NCBI RefSeq assembly: GCF_003626735.1
Contig: NZ_RBHX01000001.1
Span: 620,001 to 684,000 of the forward strand
DNA length: 64,000 nt
Direction of reading: 5' to 3'
Origin: Microbacterium sp. CGR2
Lineage (GTDB): Bacteria; Actinomycetota; Actinomycetes; Actinomycetales; Microbacteriaceae
The notes beneath the pieces were generated by a model. The model saw only the letters and a program-made list of their open reading frames with translations, had not been told where the DNA came from and ran no database searches. Both the position numbers and the translations under genes were made by a program. Positions 18,196 to 27,051 of the stretch are shown piece after piece. Numbering within the stretch: position 1 is the first letter of the stretch; every line of letters begins with the position of its first letter.

Positions 18196-18505
18196 AGGCG
18201 CACTTTCTAGGAAGGGTGGAACGGCGGATTTCTCGGCAGACGGATGCCGACCGACAATCGGCCACACCAAAGGGTGCCACGAAGCGCGGACATTCGTATC
18301 CCTCTTGAGGCGTACCTTCGCTGACAGCGAACCATTTCGCCTGCGGCCAGCGGTTTCTAGACCGGGACGAAGAAGTCGAGCCCACACAGTTGGCGGGGAT
18401 TTTCACACTCCGCGGGCCGATTCGGGATGTTTCATCCGACATCCGTCAACACTCCCGACACGTGTACCGAGCGGTCTGACAGTTGTCCGCGGGCGACGCC
18501 CGGAC
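18196..18505. other. 310-bp intergenic region, no gene recognised
   Basis: This gap lies between the ABC exporter operon and the hydroxyisobutyryl-CoA hydrolase-like gene; both are read leftward. It must hold the exporter promoter, but no convincing -35/-10 pair is visible. A TTCGCT-GAC-AGCGAA inverted repeat at 18317-18331 could be an operator. A short minus-strand frame of about 40 codons ends just before the exporter start, but it has no family resemblance. Confidence 0.5.
18317..18331. promoter_or_regulatory. candidate operator palindrome upstream of the ABC exporter
   Basis: TTCGCT and AGCGAA flank a 3-base centre, about 120 bp upstream of the exporter start. The regulator is unknown. 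Confidence 0.3.
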
Positions 18506-19567
18506 TCAGAAGAGCGGATGCTCCGGCACATAGTCCCGCGCGGCCGCACCGGCATCCGCCGGCAGCTCGGCGAGAGTCGGCGGATCCCAGCGCGGAGTGC
18601 GGTCCTTGTCGACCAGCTGCGCGCGGATGCCCTCGACCAGGTCCGGATGCTCGTTGACGAACCAGAGCACGCGTCGGTATTCACCCTCCAGCGCTTCCCG
18701 CAACCCGGCGGCCTCGCGGGCCTCGCGCACGGCATCGAGCGTGACCACGAGGGCGGTGGGAGCGAGCCCCTCCAGGACGTCGGCGGCGGCCGCAGCATCC
18801 GGAGCCTGCGATGCGCGCAGCCGCTCGACGATCCCGACGACGTCGGGTGCCGAGAACGCCTCGTCGATCCATCCCTGCGATGCGGGAAGCCGGCTCGGAT
18901 CCGGCGTCTCGTCGAAGAGCAGCACGATCTCGCTGGGCCCGGTCGGATCGGCACGGTAGGCGAATGCCTCACGAAGAGCGTCGAGCCGTTCGGACGGCAC
19001 GAAGTGATCGGCGAAACCCAGGTGCACCGCATCCGCCCCGCTCATGCTCGCGCCCGTCAGTCCGAAGTACTCGCCGAACCGACCGGGGGCCCGGCCCAGC
19101 AGCCAGGTCCCACCGACGTCGGGCGTGAAACCGATGCGGGTCTCCGGCATGGCGAGCTTCGAGCGCTCGGTGACGATGCGGATGGCGGCGTGACCGGCCA
19201 GGCCGATCCCGCCACCCATGGTGATGCCGTCCGCCAGCGCCACCACCGGCTTCGGATACTCGGCGATCAGCGCGTTCAATGCGTATTCCGCCCGGAAGAA
19301 CTCCGCGGTCCGCTCCGCCTGCCCCGCGACGATCTGCCCATGCAGCGCCCGCACGTCGCCGCCGGCGCACATCCCACGCTCCCCCGCCCCGTCGATCAGG
19401 ACGATCTGCACGTCTGTGTCGTCGACCCACGCGGTGAGCGCCTGAGTGAGGAGTTCGATCATGCCGAGATCCAACGCGTTGATCGCCTCGGCACGGTTGA
19501 GGGTGAGCCTCCCGAGGGCCCCTTCCGTGCGGACGAGGACACGGGGCGCGGAGGTCGAATCGGTCAC
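18506..19567 (-). CDS. enoyl-CoA hydratase/isomerase family protein, 3-hydroxyisobutyryl-CoA hydrolase-like
   Basis: A 353-residue crotonase-fold protein. The long ECH_2 form, with the extra C-terminal helical region from about residue 200, is typical of 3-hydroxyisobutyryl-CoA hydrolases of valine breakdown. Oxyanion-hole motifs are GMCAGGDVRALH and GITMGGGIGL; the catalytic Glu is in MPETRIGFTPDVGG, and the FGEYFGLTG loop follows. It is cytoplasmic. The GTG start is backed by TAGCCT seven bases upstream. It is divergent from the ABC ATPase gene at 19680 with 112 bp between them. Confidence 0.88.
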   Translation of the reverse strand: MTDSTSAPRVLVRTEGALGRLTLNRAEAINALDLGMIELLTQALTAWVDDTDVQIVLIDGAGERGMCAGGDVRALHGQIVAGQAERTAEFFRAEYALNALIAEYPKPVVALADGITMGGGIGLAGHAAIRIVTERSKLAMPETRIGFTPDVGGTWLLGRAPGRFGEYFGLTGASMSGADAVHLGFADHFVPSERLDALREAFAYRADPTGPSEIVLLFDETPDPSRLPASQGWIDEAFSAPDVVGIVERLRASQAPDAAAAADVLEGLAPTALVVTLDAVREAREAAGLREALEGEYRRVLWFVNEHPDLVEGIRAQLVDKDRTPRWDPPTLAELPADAGAAARDYVPEHPLF

Positions 19568-19574
19568 GGATGCC

Positions 19575-19580
19575 AGGCTA
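19575..19580 (-). promoter_or_regulatory. -10 box, leaderless promoter of the crotonase-family gene
   Basis: TAGCCT on the minus strand, seven bases before the GTG at 19567. Confidence 0.45.
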
Positions 19581-19679
19581 CTCCGTCGCCCCGACGGCCC
19601 GGCATCCGCACGAAATACGCGATCCGAGCGCTTTTCCGGCAGGATAGGGGGAACTGTTCATTGCAACGAGAGGTCGCGG

Positions 19680-21785
19680 ATGCCCGACGGACAGGTGCTC
19701 GAGTTCACGAATGTGACGAAGCGCTTCAATGAGGTGACCGCTGTCTCGGACTTCTCCGCACGCGTCGAGCCCGGTGCTGTCACCGCCTTCCTCGGCCCGA
19801 ACGGGGCGGGCAAGACCACATCGCTCCGGATTCTGCTCGGCCAGATTCGCGCGACGTCCGGAACGGCCACGATCGGTGGCATTGCATATGCGGAGCTCCG
19901 TCAGCCGCTGCGCACGATCGGTGCAGTGCTGGAGGAGACGGCCTACCGGCCGCGGCGCACCGCCAACCGCCAGCTCACGATCGCGGCGAAAGCCAACGGC
20001 ATCCCGCTCTCGCGTGTCGACGAGGTGCTCTCGCTGGTCGGCCTCGAAGGAGAGGGCGATACGCGCATCGGCGGGTACTCGCTCGGCATGCGCCAGCGGT
20101 TGAGCGTCGCGCACGCCCTTCTCGGTGATCCCGGGGCGCTCGTGTTCGACGAGCCCGCCAACGGGCTCGACCCTGAGGGCATCCGGTGGATGCGACTGCT
20201 GATGCGGCGCCTGGCCGACGAAGGCCGGACCGTCCTCGTCTCCTCCCACCTTCTCAGCGAGGTCGAGCAGGTCGCCGACAACGTGCTCGTCCTGTCCAAG
20301 GGGCACCTCGTCCTGGCGAGCGGCATCGAGAAACTCGCCGACCCGAACGCAGGATCCGTCGTGGTCGACGCCAGCGACCGGGGCGCGCTCACCTCCGCCC
20401 TGTCGGCAGCCGGATTCGACGTCGAGGTGCTGCGCTCCGGGCTCACCGTGCGAGGTGGCGACGCCGGAACGGTCGGCGCCGTCGCCGCTGCAGCCGGCAT
20501 CGCCCTCAGCACACTCGTGCAGCGAGGGCCCACCCTCGAGGACGTCTTCATGGACCTGGTGCGCGGCGGCAAGCTCAGGCCGCGCGTCGAATCCGCCGCA
20601 TCACAGCTGATGGCCCCGGAGAGCTCTGGCTCGGTGGCCACTGTCGCGATCGGCGCGGACAACGAGGGTACGGCGGACTCGGATGAGGCTTCCGACGCGT
20701 CGAAGCTGCCGGATGCGACAGCCGCGTCGCACGACGTCAGCAGCGACACGGACGGCGGGGCACCGAGTTCTGAGAAGACGCCGCTCGCTGATCACGCTTC
20801 GGTCCAGGTCAGCCTGGTCGAGGAGATCACCGAGAGGGCGTCCGCGACGGAGGCGACCGTCGAGCAGGACGCCGGATCCACGACAGCGAGGTCGTTCGAC
20901 GAGATCCTCTTCGGTGCGGCCTCCGACACCGCCGAGACACCGGCGCCCGAGCAGGCGCACCACAGCCTCGCAGCGGTCTTCGAGGAGTCTGAAGCACCCG
21001 CGGAGTCGGCGACAGCGGAAGAGCCGGTACCGGTCGATGAGGGCGTCGGCGTCGGTGACGCGACCGACGAGACCGCGCGGGTCGACGAGACCGGTGCAGT
21101 CGACGAGACCGGTGCGGTCGACGCAGCCCTCGCGGTCGATGAGGCCGGCACTACCGACGAGACTGTGGCGGTCGACGAGGCACCTGAAGCCGGCGAGGCC
21201 GGCGAAGATGATGAGTCCGGCGAGGCCGACGACGACAGCAACCCGACAGACGACGGCAGCCTGACGACGGGCGAGATCGAGTCCGTGGGGGTGGAGTTCT
21301 TCGCCGAGCTCGACGAGACGGATGCTCCCGGCGAAGCCGAGAGCGAAGCCGGGGGCGAAGCCGAGAGCGAAGCCGGGGATGCAGGCGACGCCGACAGCGA
21401 CGCACCGGGGGCAGCAGAGCGTGCGGACTCGATCGGAGACAGCCCCACGCAGGAGGGCGAGGACGACCCTCGCTCCGCCGCCGTGACCTCGATGCTCGCC
21501 GCCGCCGCTCGCGCGTATTACGACGACGAGCCGAAGGACTATCCGCTCGGCGGCGCAGAGTCGTCGGTGGACGGCGGCGCGTCGCACGAGGGTGCAACCA
21601 CCGACGACGGCCGTCAGTGGAGCGTCGCATCGACGGGCGTGATCGACACGGTCTCGAGCGCCGAGGCGGTCGAGACTTCAGAGGATCACGAACCGCACGA
21701 CGAGCACGACCCTCACAACGAGCACCATGAGCACAACGAGCACAACGAGCACGACGAGCACGACGGTGACCATCACCCGCAGTGA
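19680..21785 (+). CDS. ABC transporter ATP-binding protein with long acidic, His-rich C-terminal tail
   Basis: A 701-residue protein. Residues 1 to about 300 are a complete DrrA/CcmA-type ABC ATPase: Walker A GPNGAGKTT, signature YSLGMRQRL, Walker B ALVFDEPANGLD, switch His in SSHLLSEV, and a C-terminal ThrLeuGluAspValPhe motif (TLEDVFMDL). From about residue 305 to the end the chain is low-complexity, rich in Asp, Glu, Ala, Ser and Thr, with hexapeptide repeats (VDETGA type) and a final run of about 30 residues dominated by His, Asp, Glu and Asn. Such tails are not part of the family. AGAGG lies upstream of the ATG. No permease gene is adjacent, so its partner must be elsewhere. Confidence 0.85.
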   Translation: MPDGQVLEFTNVTKRFNEVTAVSDFSARVEPGAVTAFLGPNGAGKTTSLRILLGQIRATSGTATIGGIAYAELRQPLRTIGAVLEETAYRPRRTANRQLTIAAKANGIPLSRVDEVLSLVGLEGEGDTRIGGYSLGMRQRLSVAHALLGDPGALVFDEPANGLDPEGIRWMRLLMRRLADEGRTVLVSSHLLSEVEQVADNVLVLSKGHLVLASGIEKLADPNAGSVVVDASDRGALTSALSAAGFDVEVLRSGLTVRGGDAGTVGAVAAAAGIALSTLVQRGPTLEDVFMDLVRGGKLRPRVESAASQLMAPESSGSVATVAIGADNEGTADSDEASDASKLPDATAASHDVSSDTDGGAPSSEKTPLADHASVQVSLVEEITERASATEATVEQDAGSTTARSFDEILFGAASDTAETPAPEQAHHSLAAVFEESEAPAESATAEEPVPVDEGVGVGDATDETARVDETGAVDETGAVDAALAVDEAGTTDETVAVDEAPEAGEAGEDDESGEADDDSNPTDDGSLTTGEIESVGVEFFAELDETDAPGEAESEAGGEAESEAGDAGDADSDAPGAAERADSIGDSPTQEGEDDPRSAAVTSMLAAAARAYYDDEPKDYPLGGAESSVDGGASHEGATTDDGRQWSVASTGVIDTVSSAEAVETSEDHEPHDEHDPHNEHHEHNEHNEHDEHDGDHHPQ
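21081..21188 (+). repeat. 18-bp tandem repeat encoding a VDExxA hexapeptide
   Basis: Six in-phase 18-bp units, the first two identical except for the last base and the others diverged (VDETGA, VDETGA, VDAALA, VDEAGT, TDETVA, VDEAPE). Internal to the acidic tail of the ABC ATPase gene. Confidence 0.85.
21330..21377 (+). repeat. perfect 24-bp tandem duplication
   Basis: Two identical 24-bp copies, each encoding GEAESEAG, within the acidic tail of the ABC ATPase. Confidence 0.9.
21690..21782 (+). repeat. degenerate short repeat encoding the His/Glu/Asp/Asn-rich C terminus
   Basis: GAGCAC and AACGAGCAC units repeat through the last 31 codons, giving HDEH, HNEH and HEH motifs. About one residue in three is His. 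Confidence 0.8.
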
Positions 21786-21802
21786 GCGCGTTCTGCGCTG
21801 AC

Positions 21803-21848
21803 GACAACGCCCTCCCCACCCGAAGGTGGCGGAGGGCGTTCCGTTGTC
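21803..21848 (+). terminator. hairpin terminator after the ABC ATPase gene
   Basis: GACAACGCCCTCCCCACC pairs with GGTGGCGGAGGGCGT and an outer GTTGTC across a CGAA tetraloop, with one mismatch and a short bulge. It starts 18 bp after the stop codon. Confidence 0.75.
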
Positions 21849-21893
21849 AGGATGCCGTTGTCAGGATGCCGCAGTCAGGATGCCGCAGTCAGG
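21843..21893. repeat. 14-bp tandem repeat, about 3.6 copies
   Basis: GTTGTCAGGATGCC occurs twice, then GCAGTCAGGATGCC once, then a partial GCAGTCAGG. It begins in the 3' arm of the terminator and runs into the last codons of the minus-strand hypothetical gene. Confidence 0.85.
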
Positions 21894-22338
21894 CCGGCCG
21901 TGGGCGGATGACCGGGCGACGGCTTCCTTTCGACACAGGGACCGGGGCGGTCGCGACGATCTCTTCGACAGTGGTCGGTTCGTCGGAGACGTCGAGTCGA
22001 AGGGCATGGGTGAGGGCGAGACCGTGCCGCGTGGTCAGGATCAGCCGACCATAGTGCTCGTCGCCCTCGAGGTCGATCACCACGCTGGGGCGGCGACGGC
22101 GGATGAGCACGAAGTCGAGACTCCCCGCCGCCTTCCAGCTCCCCGCGGCGAGGACGCCGGGGATGTGCGTACCCGGGTTCGGCACCCCGCGCAGCCACGT
22201 CCAGGCATCTTCGATGAGCTGCACCTTGGCGATGGTCTCGCGCGCGACGCGAACATTCTGCCGATGGAAGGTGGCGGCACGCTCGATCGGGGAGAGCACG
22301 ATCTCCAGTTGCGTCTGATCCAACAGCAACGTCACCAT
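21889..22338 (-). CDS. conserved hypothetical protein
   Basis: A 149-residue soluble protein that I do not recognise. The body (about 1-120) is a compact alpha/beta sequence with no signal or membrane helix: LLLDQTQLEIVLSPIERAATFHRQNVRV, then a WTWLRGVPNPGTHIPG segment and a beta-rich region with the basic run IRRRRPSVVIDLEGDEHYGRLILTTRHG. The last 15 residues are basic and Pro-rich. CAGACT six bases upstream of the ATG suggests a leaderless start. A 14-bp repeat array meets its 3' end. The function is unknown. Confidence 0.7.
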   Translation of the reverse strand: MVTLLLDQTQLEIVLSPIERAATFHRQNVRVARETIAKVQLIEDAWTWLRGVPNPGTHIPGVLAAGSWKAAGSLDFVLIRRRRPSVVIDLEGDEHYGRLILTTRHGLALTHALRLDVSDEPTTVEEIVATAPVPVSKGSRRPVIRPRPA

Positions 22339-22344
22339 GCCCCC

Positions 22345-22350
22345 AGTCTG
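22345..22350 (-). promoter_or_regulatory. -10-like box before the hypothetical gene
   Basis: CAGACT on the minus strand, six bases before the ATG at 22338. Confidence 0.35.
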
Positions 22351-22448
22351 CCAGCGCGGGCCTTCCCGTTGTCTGGAAGTTGCTCACAGGAAAGCAACGA
22401 TCCGTTGTGGCGCGCCCCGTGTTGCACAAATCGCCTCTTTCGGTATTC

Positions 22449-22466
22449 GAACATATGTTCTATACT
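22449..22466 (+). promoter_or_regulatory. SOS (LexA) box overlapping the promoter of the HNH gene
   Basis: GAACATATGTTC at 22449-22460 is a perfect 12-bp palindrome matching the actinobacterial/Gram-positive LexA site GAACNNNNGTTC. It directly abuts the -10 box TATACT (22461-22466), which is six bases before the ATG. LexA bound here would block the promoter. Confidence 0.8.
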
Positions 22467-22472
22467 AGAGGC

Positions 22473-23915
22473 ATGGCCACCCACTCCGACGACACCATCG
22501 AGCAGCGTCGCGAGCTGCTCGATGCGTGGGTCGAGAAGCGGCGTCAGATCGCCATCATGGAGGCCGAAGCGTCGACGCTTCTCGCTGACCGCGTGCGCGA
22601 TCTCGACGCCGACGTTCGGGAGCACCCGCATCACCGGGAGGCGATTCATCGGTCGATGATCGCCGAGTACTCGGCCGCCGGCCGTGTCGCCAAGGGCAGC
22701 GTCGAGTACGCGTTTTCCGACGCCTACTTCCTCGACGATGCGCACCCGGCCATCCGCGAGTCCTTTGGTCGCGGCGACATCACCGCCGCGCACGTGCGAG
22801 AGATCGTTCGGGCAGCGATGATCGTCCGGCAGGCGGTTCGTGAGGGGCGGGCCGTTCCCGAAGCCCTGAGTCTCTACGACACGGCGGCTCTCGTGGTGGC
22901 CGAGCGCGAAACTCCGGGTCGCACACGAGCGATGGTGCGTCAGATCGCTGCGTCCCTCGCCGGCGAGACGCTGAACGATCGCCATCGCCGAGCCCGCGGC
23001 GAGCGTTCGGTCACGATGCGTTCGCTCGATGACGGCCTGGCCATGCTGCAGATCGTGCTCCCCGAGCACCTCGCCGCCGCCATCCTCGACCGTCTCACCC
23101 GGCTCGCTGAGAAGCTGATCGCCACCCGCGACGATCACACGCCTGCTCTCACTTCCGACGCCCTCGATGCTGGACCAGACCCGATCTATCTGCACGATCT
23201 GGCGCCCGACGACCCGCGCCGCGACGATCCCGCCCTCAACGAGCACCGGTTCGATGACCACGTGATCTTCGGAGAAGACGGTACCTTCACCCTCGATCCG
23301 TGTTCTCCCGACCTTGAGCACCTGCCGTCCGACGAGCGCACCGTCGACCAGGTTCGCGCCGATCTGCTGAGCGACCTCCTCCTCACGACCGATCCGTCCG
23401 AGGCGAACGGCACCGGGCTCGACGGGGTGCAGGCGCGGGTGCAGGTCACCATCGCCGCTTCTTCCCTGATCGGTGCCGATGATCGCCCCGCAGAGCTCGA
23501 TGGCGTCGGCCCTCTGCACCCCGACATCGCCCGAGATCTCGCAGGTCGGTGCCGCGGATGGTCGCGCCTGTTCCTCGATCACTCCGGCATGGTGACCGCC
23601 ACCGACACCTACTCCCCCACCGAGGCGATGCGGCGGCACTTGCGTGCCCGAGATCAGCACTGCCGGTTCCCCGGGTGCCGTATGCCCGTCCATCGCTGCG
23701 AGATCGATCACAATCACGACCATGCCAAGGGCGGCAGAACTTCGACAGACAATCTCAGTCACTTCTGCATCGGGCACCACACGTTGAAGCATCCCGATAT
23801 CCACGAGCGATATCGATGGACCGCCCGACAACTCCCCGGCGGGGACATCGAGTGGATCAGCCCGATCGGGCGCAGCTACACCGATGCAGCGCCGCGCAGA
23901 GTCATGTTCGTCTGA
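22473..23915 (+). CDS. DUF222/HNH endonuclease domain protein (13E12 repeat-like family)
   Basis: A 480-residue protein of the REP13E12-like family found in many copies in actinobacteria. Residues 1 to about 330 form the helical DUF222 region. The C-terminal HNH nuclease is intact: HCRFPGCRMPVHRCEIDHNHDHAKGG, then DNLSHFCIGHHTLKH, with Cys pairs and His for zinc and catalysis. Some members of this family are known to be DNA-damage induced, and the LexA box overlapping its promoter supports that here. The mRNA is probably leaderless. The biological role is not settled; it could be a selfish or repair-linked nuclease. Confidence 0.9.
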   Translation: MATHSDDTIEQRRELLDAWVEKRRQIAIMEAEASTLLADRVRDLDADVREHPHHREAIHRSMIAEYSAAGRVAKGSVEYAFSDAYFLDDAHPAIRESFGRGDITAAHVREIVRAAMIVRQAVREGRAVPEALSLYDTAALVVAERETPGRTRAMVRQIAASLAGETLNDRHRRARGERSVTMRSLDDGLAMLQIVLPEHLAAAILDRLTRLAEKLIATRDDHTPALTSDALDAGPDPIYLHDLAPDDPRRDDPALNEHRFDDHVIFGEDGTFTLDPCSPDLEHLPSDERTVDQVRADLLSDLLLTTDPSEANGTGLDGVQARVQVTIAASSLIGADDRPAELDGVGPLHPDIARDLAGRCRGWSRLFLDHSGMVTATDTYSPTEAMRRHLRARDQHCRFPGCRMPVHRCEIDHNHDHAKGGRTSTDNLSHFCIGHHTLKHPDIHERYRWTARQLPGGDIEWISPIGRSYTDAAPRRVMFV

Positions 23916-23939
23916 ATAGCCGCCGCAGCCGCACCGGTC

Positions 23940-25274
23940 TCACGCCGGAGCAACGGCGACGGCAGCCGCCGCGGCCGCAGCCGCGGCTGGCAGGGCCGCT
24001 TCGATGATCTGAAGCTCCTCGTCGCCGTGCGCAGCCGTGAGGAACCACGCCTCGAAGACACTCGGCGGCAGCGCCACACCCTGCTCCCGCATCGAGTGGA
24101 AGAACGGCGCGTAGCGGAACGACTCCTGCGCCTGCGCTTCGTCGTAGTCGCGGGGAGCAGAAGCACGGAAAGACGCGTTGAACAGACTGCCGGCCTTCGC
24201 CACCGCGTGGGTCACTCCCGCGTCCGCGAGAGCCCGATCGAGCGCCGTGGCCAGCCGCGAGGATGCCGCATCCACGGTCGCGTACACCTCCGGCGTCGCC
24301 CCGCGCAGCGTCGCGAGCCCCGCAGCGACCGACAGCGGGTTCCCCGAGAGCGTCCCCGCCTGATACACCGGCCCGAGCGGCGCGAGAAGATCCATGATCT
24401 CCGCCCGACCGCCGAGCGCGGCCAAGGGCATCCCGCCGCCGACGACCTTGCCGAAAGCGATGATGTCGGGCACGTACTCCTCCCCCGCAGCAGCCTGCAG
24501 CCCCCAGAACCCGGCAGCATGCACGCGGAACCCCGTCAGGACCTCATCGAGGATCATCAGGGCACCGTGGGCGTGCGCGGTGTCTGCGATGAGGCGGTTG
24601 AACCCCGGCAACGGCGCGACGACGCCCATGTTGGCAGCCGCCGCTTCGACGATGACCGCCGCGATGCGGTGCCCGTGCTCGGCGAAGACCGCGGCGAGAG
24701 CATCCGGGTCGTTGTAGCCGATGACCAGCGTCTGTGCGGCGATCGGCCCCGGGACCCCCGCGGACCCGGGAAGTGCCAGCGTCGCCACGCCGGAACCCGC
24801 CTGAGCCAGAAGCCCGTCCGAATGACCGTGGTAGTGCCCCGCGAACTTCACCAGCAGATCGCGACCGGTCGCCCCGCGCGCCAGGCGGATCGCGGTCATC
24901 GTCGCCTCGGTGCCCGTCGAAACCAGACGCACCCGCTCCACGGGGCGAACGTCGCCGAATCGGACACGATCCGCGATCAGGGTCGCCAGTTCGACCTCAC
25001 CCTCGGTCGGAGCGCCGAACGACAGTCCTCGCGCTGCGGCCTCCTGCACGGCCGCCACGACCTCGGGATGCGCGTGCCCGAGGAGAGCCGGCCCCCATGA
25101 GGCCACCAGGTCGACGTACCGCCGGCCGGAAGCATCCGTGACCGTCGCTCCCTTCGCCGAGGCGAGGAACCGCGGTGTGCCGCCGACGGAGCCGTAGGCG
25201 CGCACGGGCGAGTTCACCCCACCGGGGATGACTGCCCTGGCAGCCGAGAACAGGTCGTCATTGCGGTCGGTCAT
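23940..25274 (-). CDS. hemL: glutamate-1-semialdehyde 2,1-aminomutase
   Basis: A 444-residue PLP enzyme that turns glutamate-1-semialdehyde into 5-aminolevulinate, the second step of the C5 haem pathway. Signs are [11 protein letters not shown] at the start, [38 protein letters not shown] and the PLP Lys in [12 protein letters not shown]. The C terminus ends in a run of alanines ([15 protein letters not shown]) after the usual end of the family, a likely slippage-grown extension. It is the last gene of hemQ-hemC-hemD-hemB-hemL, 8 bp after hemB, with GAGGAG upstream. It works with HemA, encoded at 32.7 kb. Confidence 0.96.
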   Translation of the reverse strand: MTDRNDDLFSAARAVIPGGVNSPVRAYGSVGGTPRFLASAKGATVTDASGRRYVDLVASWGPALLGHAHPEVVAAVQEAAARGLSFGAPTEGEVELATLIADRVRFGDVRPVERVRLVSTGTEATMTAIRLARGATGRDLLVKFAGHYHGHSDGLLAQAGSGVATLALPGSAGVPGPIAAQTLVIGYNDPDALAAVFAEHGHRIAAVIVEAAAANMGVVAPLPGFNRLIADTAHAHGALMILDEVLTGFRVHAAGFWGLQAAAGEEYVPDIIAFGKVVGGGMPLAALGGRAEIMDLLAPLGPVYQAGTLSGNPLSVAAGLATLRGATPEVYATVDAASSRLATALDRALADAGVTHAVAKAGSLFNASFRASAPRDYDEAQAQESFRYAPFFHSMREQGVALPPSVFEAWFLTAAHGDEELQIIEAALPAAAAAAAAAVAVAPA

Positions 25275-25282
25275 CAGACTCC

Positions 25283-26260
25283 TCAGTCGTCGAGCCAGCG
25301 GGCAGCCTCGGTCGCCCAATACGTCAGCACCGCGTCCGCGCCCGCTCGGCGAATGGAGAGCAGCGACTCCAGGATCGCGGCACGACGGTCGATCCAACCG
25401 TTCGCCGCGGCGGCCTCGATCATCGCGTACTCGCCGGACACCTGGTACGCCCACACCGGGACGTGCACCGTGTCGCGCACCTCGCGCAGAACGTCGAGGA
25501 AAGACATCGCCGGCTTCACCATGACGATGTCGGCGCCTTCCGCCTCGTCGACGACGGCCTCACGCACGCCCTCCCGACGGTTGCCGGGATCGAGCTGATA
25601 CGTGCGGCGGTCGCCCTGCAACTGCGAGTCGACGGCCTCGCGGAAGGGCCCGTAGAACGCACTCGCGTACTTCGCGGCGTACGCGAGCAGCAGCGCGTCC
25701 GTGAAACCCTCCGCGTCGAGAGCGGCGCGGATGACGGCGACCTGGCCGTCCATCATCCCCGAGAGCCCCAGCAGCTGCGAACCGGCGCGCGCCTGGGCGA
25801 GCGCCATCGATGTGTAGCGTTCGAGCGTCGCATCGTTGTCGACCGCCCCGTCGGCGGTGAGAACTCCGCAGTGACCGTGGTCGGTGAACTCATCCAGGCA
25901 GAGGTCGGTCTGCACGACCAGCGCGTCGCCGACTTCGGCGGCCAGCGCCTCGGTCGCGACATTCAGGATGCCGTGCGGATCATCCGCCCCGGACCCTCGC
26001 GCATCGCGCACAGCCGGAACACCGAAGAGCATCACGCCGCCGACACCGGCCTCCGCAGCCTCCACAGCTGCGGCGCGCAGCGAATCGACCGAGTGCTGAA
26101 GGACGCCCGGCATCGAACCGATCGCGGACGGCTCGGTCAGCCCCTCGCGGACGAAGAGCGGTAAGACCAGTTGCGCCGGCCGCACCGACGTCTCGCGCAC
26201 GAGGTTGCGAACCGCCGGCGACTGACGAAGACGCCGCAGCCGGACTTCCGGGAAGCTCAC
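25283..26260 (-). CDS. hemB: delta-aminolevulinic acid dehydratase (porphobilinogen synthase)
   Basis: A 325-residue TIM-barrel enzyme that condenses two 5-aminolevulinates to porphobilinogen. The two active-site lysines are in [14 protein letters not shown] and DIVMVKPAM. The metal loop reads [15 protein letters not shown]: two cysteines with an Asp in place of the middle Cys, so it is neither the full three-Cys zinc form nor the plain magnesium form. This is the usual actinobacterial variant. The start overlaps the hemD stop (ATGA). Confidence 0.97.
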   Translation of the reverse strand: MSFPEVRLRRLRQSPAVRNLVRETSVRPAQLVLPLFVREGLTEPSAIGSMPGVLQHSVDSLRAAAVEAAEAGVGGVMLFGVPAVRDARGSGADDPHGILNVATEALAAEVGDALVVQTDLCLDEFTDHGHCGVLTADGAVDNDATLERYTSMALAQARAGSQLLGLSGMMDGQVAVIRAALDAEGFTDALLLAYAAKYASAFYGPFREAVDSQLQGDRRTYQLDPGNRREGVREAVVDEAEGADIVMVKPAMSFLDVLREVRDTVHVPVWAYQVSGEYAMIEAAAANGWIDRRAAILESLLSIRRAGADAVLTYWATEAARWLDD

Positions 26261-27051
26261 GGCGCGAACTCGTCAGCGGAGTGCGGGAGCGTGAACTGCG
26301 AGACGGCGTCGATCAGCGCATCGACGGTCTGCTTGTCTGCGACGACGGAAACCGACAGGCCCGCCTTGCGCGCGTCCTTCGCCGTACGCGGGCCGATCGC
26401 GGCGAGAAGGGTGTCGTCGGGGATGTGCGGGAACTGCGCGCGCACCTGCTCCGCCACGGAGCCACTGGTGATGAGGATGGCGTTGATCCGGCCGTTCTCG
26501 ACGTCGCGCCGGATGCGCTCGGTCACGGGAACTCCGACGGTGCGGTAGGCGACGACGCTCGCGACGTCGTGCCCGGCCTGCGAGAGCAGCTTGCTGAGCA
26601 CGGGCTTCGCGATCTCGCTGCGGAGGGCGAGGATGCGGCGGGGCTGCGTCTCCAGAGCGATCAGCTGCTCCGCCATCCCCTCAGCGGAGTTGTCCTGGTC
26701 GGGAACCAGCGCGACCTCGTACCCCACGGCCTGCAGAGCCGCCGCCGTGGTCTCGCCGACCGCAGCGATCTTGGTCGAACGGGGAACCACCGCGCGATGC
26801 GCGAACAGCACGTCGACGGTGGTCGCGCTCGTGACGGTCAGCCAGTCGAACGCCCCTGCAGCCAGCTGCTCCAGCGCGACGTCCAGACCCGCCTGGTCGG
26901 TCGTCGGCGCGAAGTTGATCAGCGGAGCCACCACCGGCACGGCTCCGTGGGAACGGAGGCTCGCGGCGACGCCATCACCCCAGGGGCCTCCCCGGGGCAC
27001 GAGGATGCGTCGTCCGTCCAACGGTCGGTCCTGCTTCGAATCGGGTGTCAT
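26257..27051 (-). CDS. hemD: uroporphyrinogen-III synthase
   Basis: A 264-residue protein with the two-lobed HemD fold. It cyclises hydroxymethylbilane and inverts ring D. The family is weakly conserved; readable marks are the start [36 protein letters not shown], and the second-lobe [12 protein letters not shown] and [18 protein letters not shown]. Identification is helped by its place between hemC and hemB, with 4-bp overlaps on both sides, so the three are translated as a coupled set. It is cytoplasmic and of normal length. Confidence 0.93.
   Translation of the reverse strand: MTPDSKQDRPLDGRRILVPRGGPWGDGVAASLRSHGAVPVVAPLINFAPTTDQAGLDVALEQLAAGAFDWLTVTSATTVDVLFAHRAVVPRSTKIAAVGETTAAALQAVGYEVALVPDQDNSAEGMAEQLIALETQPRRILALRSEIAKPVLSKLLSQAGHDVASVVAYRTVGVPVTERIRRDVENGRINAILITSGSVAEQVRAQFPHIPDDTLLAAIGPRTAKDARKAGLSVSVVADKQTVDALIDAVSQFTLPHSADEFAP

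Noticed and set aside
18210..18340. Short minus-strand frame ahead of the ABC exporter as a gene
   Set aside because: It has no good ribosome site or family resemblance and could be chance; kept only as a note in the intergenic entry.
21843..21893. CRISPR-like short repeats
   Set aside because: The 14-bp units are directly adjacent with no spacers, and no cas genes are near.
22473..23915. HNH gene as a homing endonuclease or group I/II intron ORF
   Set aside because: The DUF222 domain and own promoter make it a stand-alone 13E12-like gene; no intron or target-site signs are seen.
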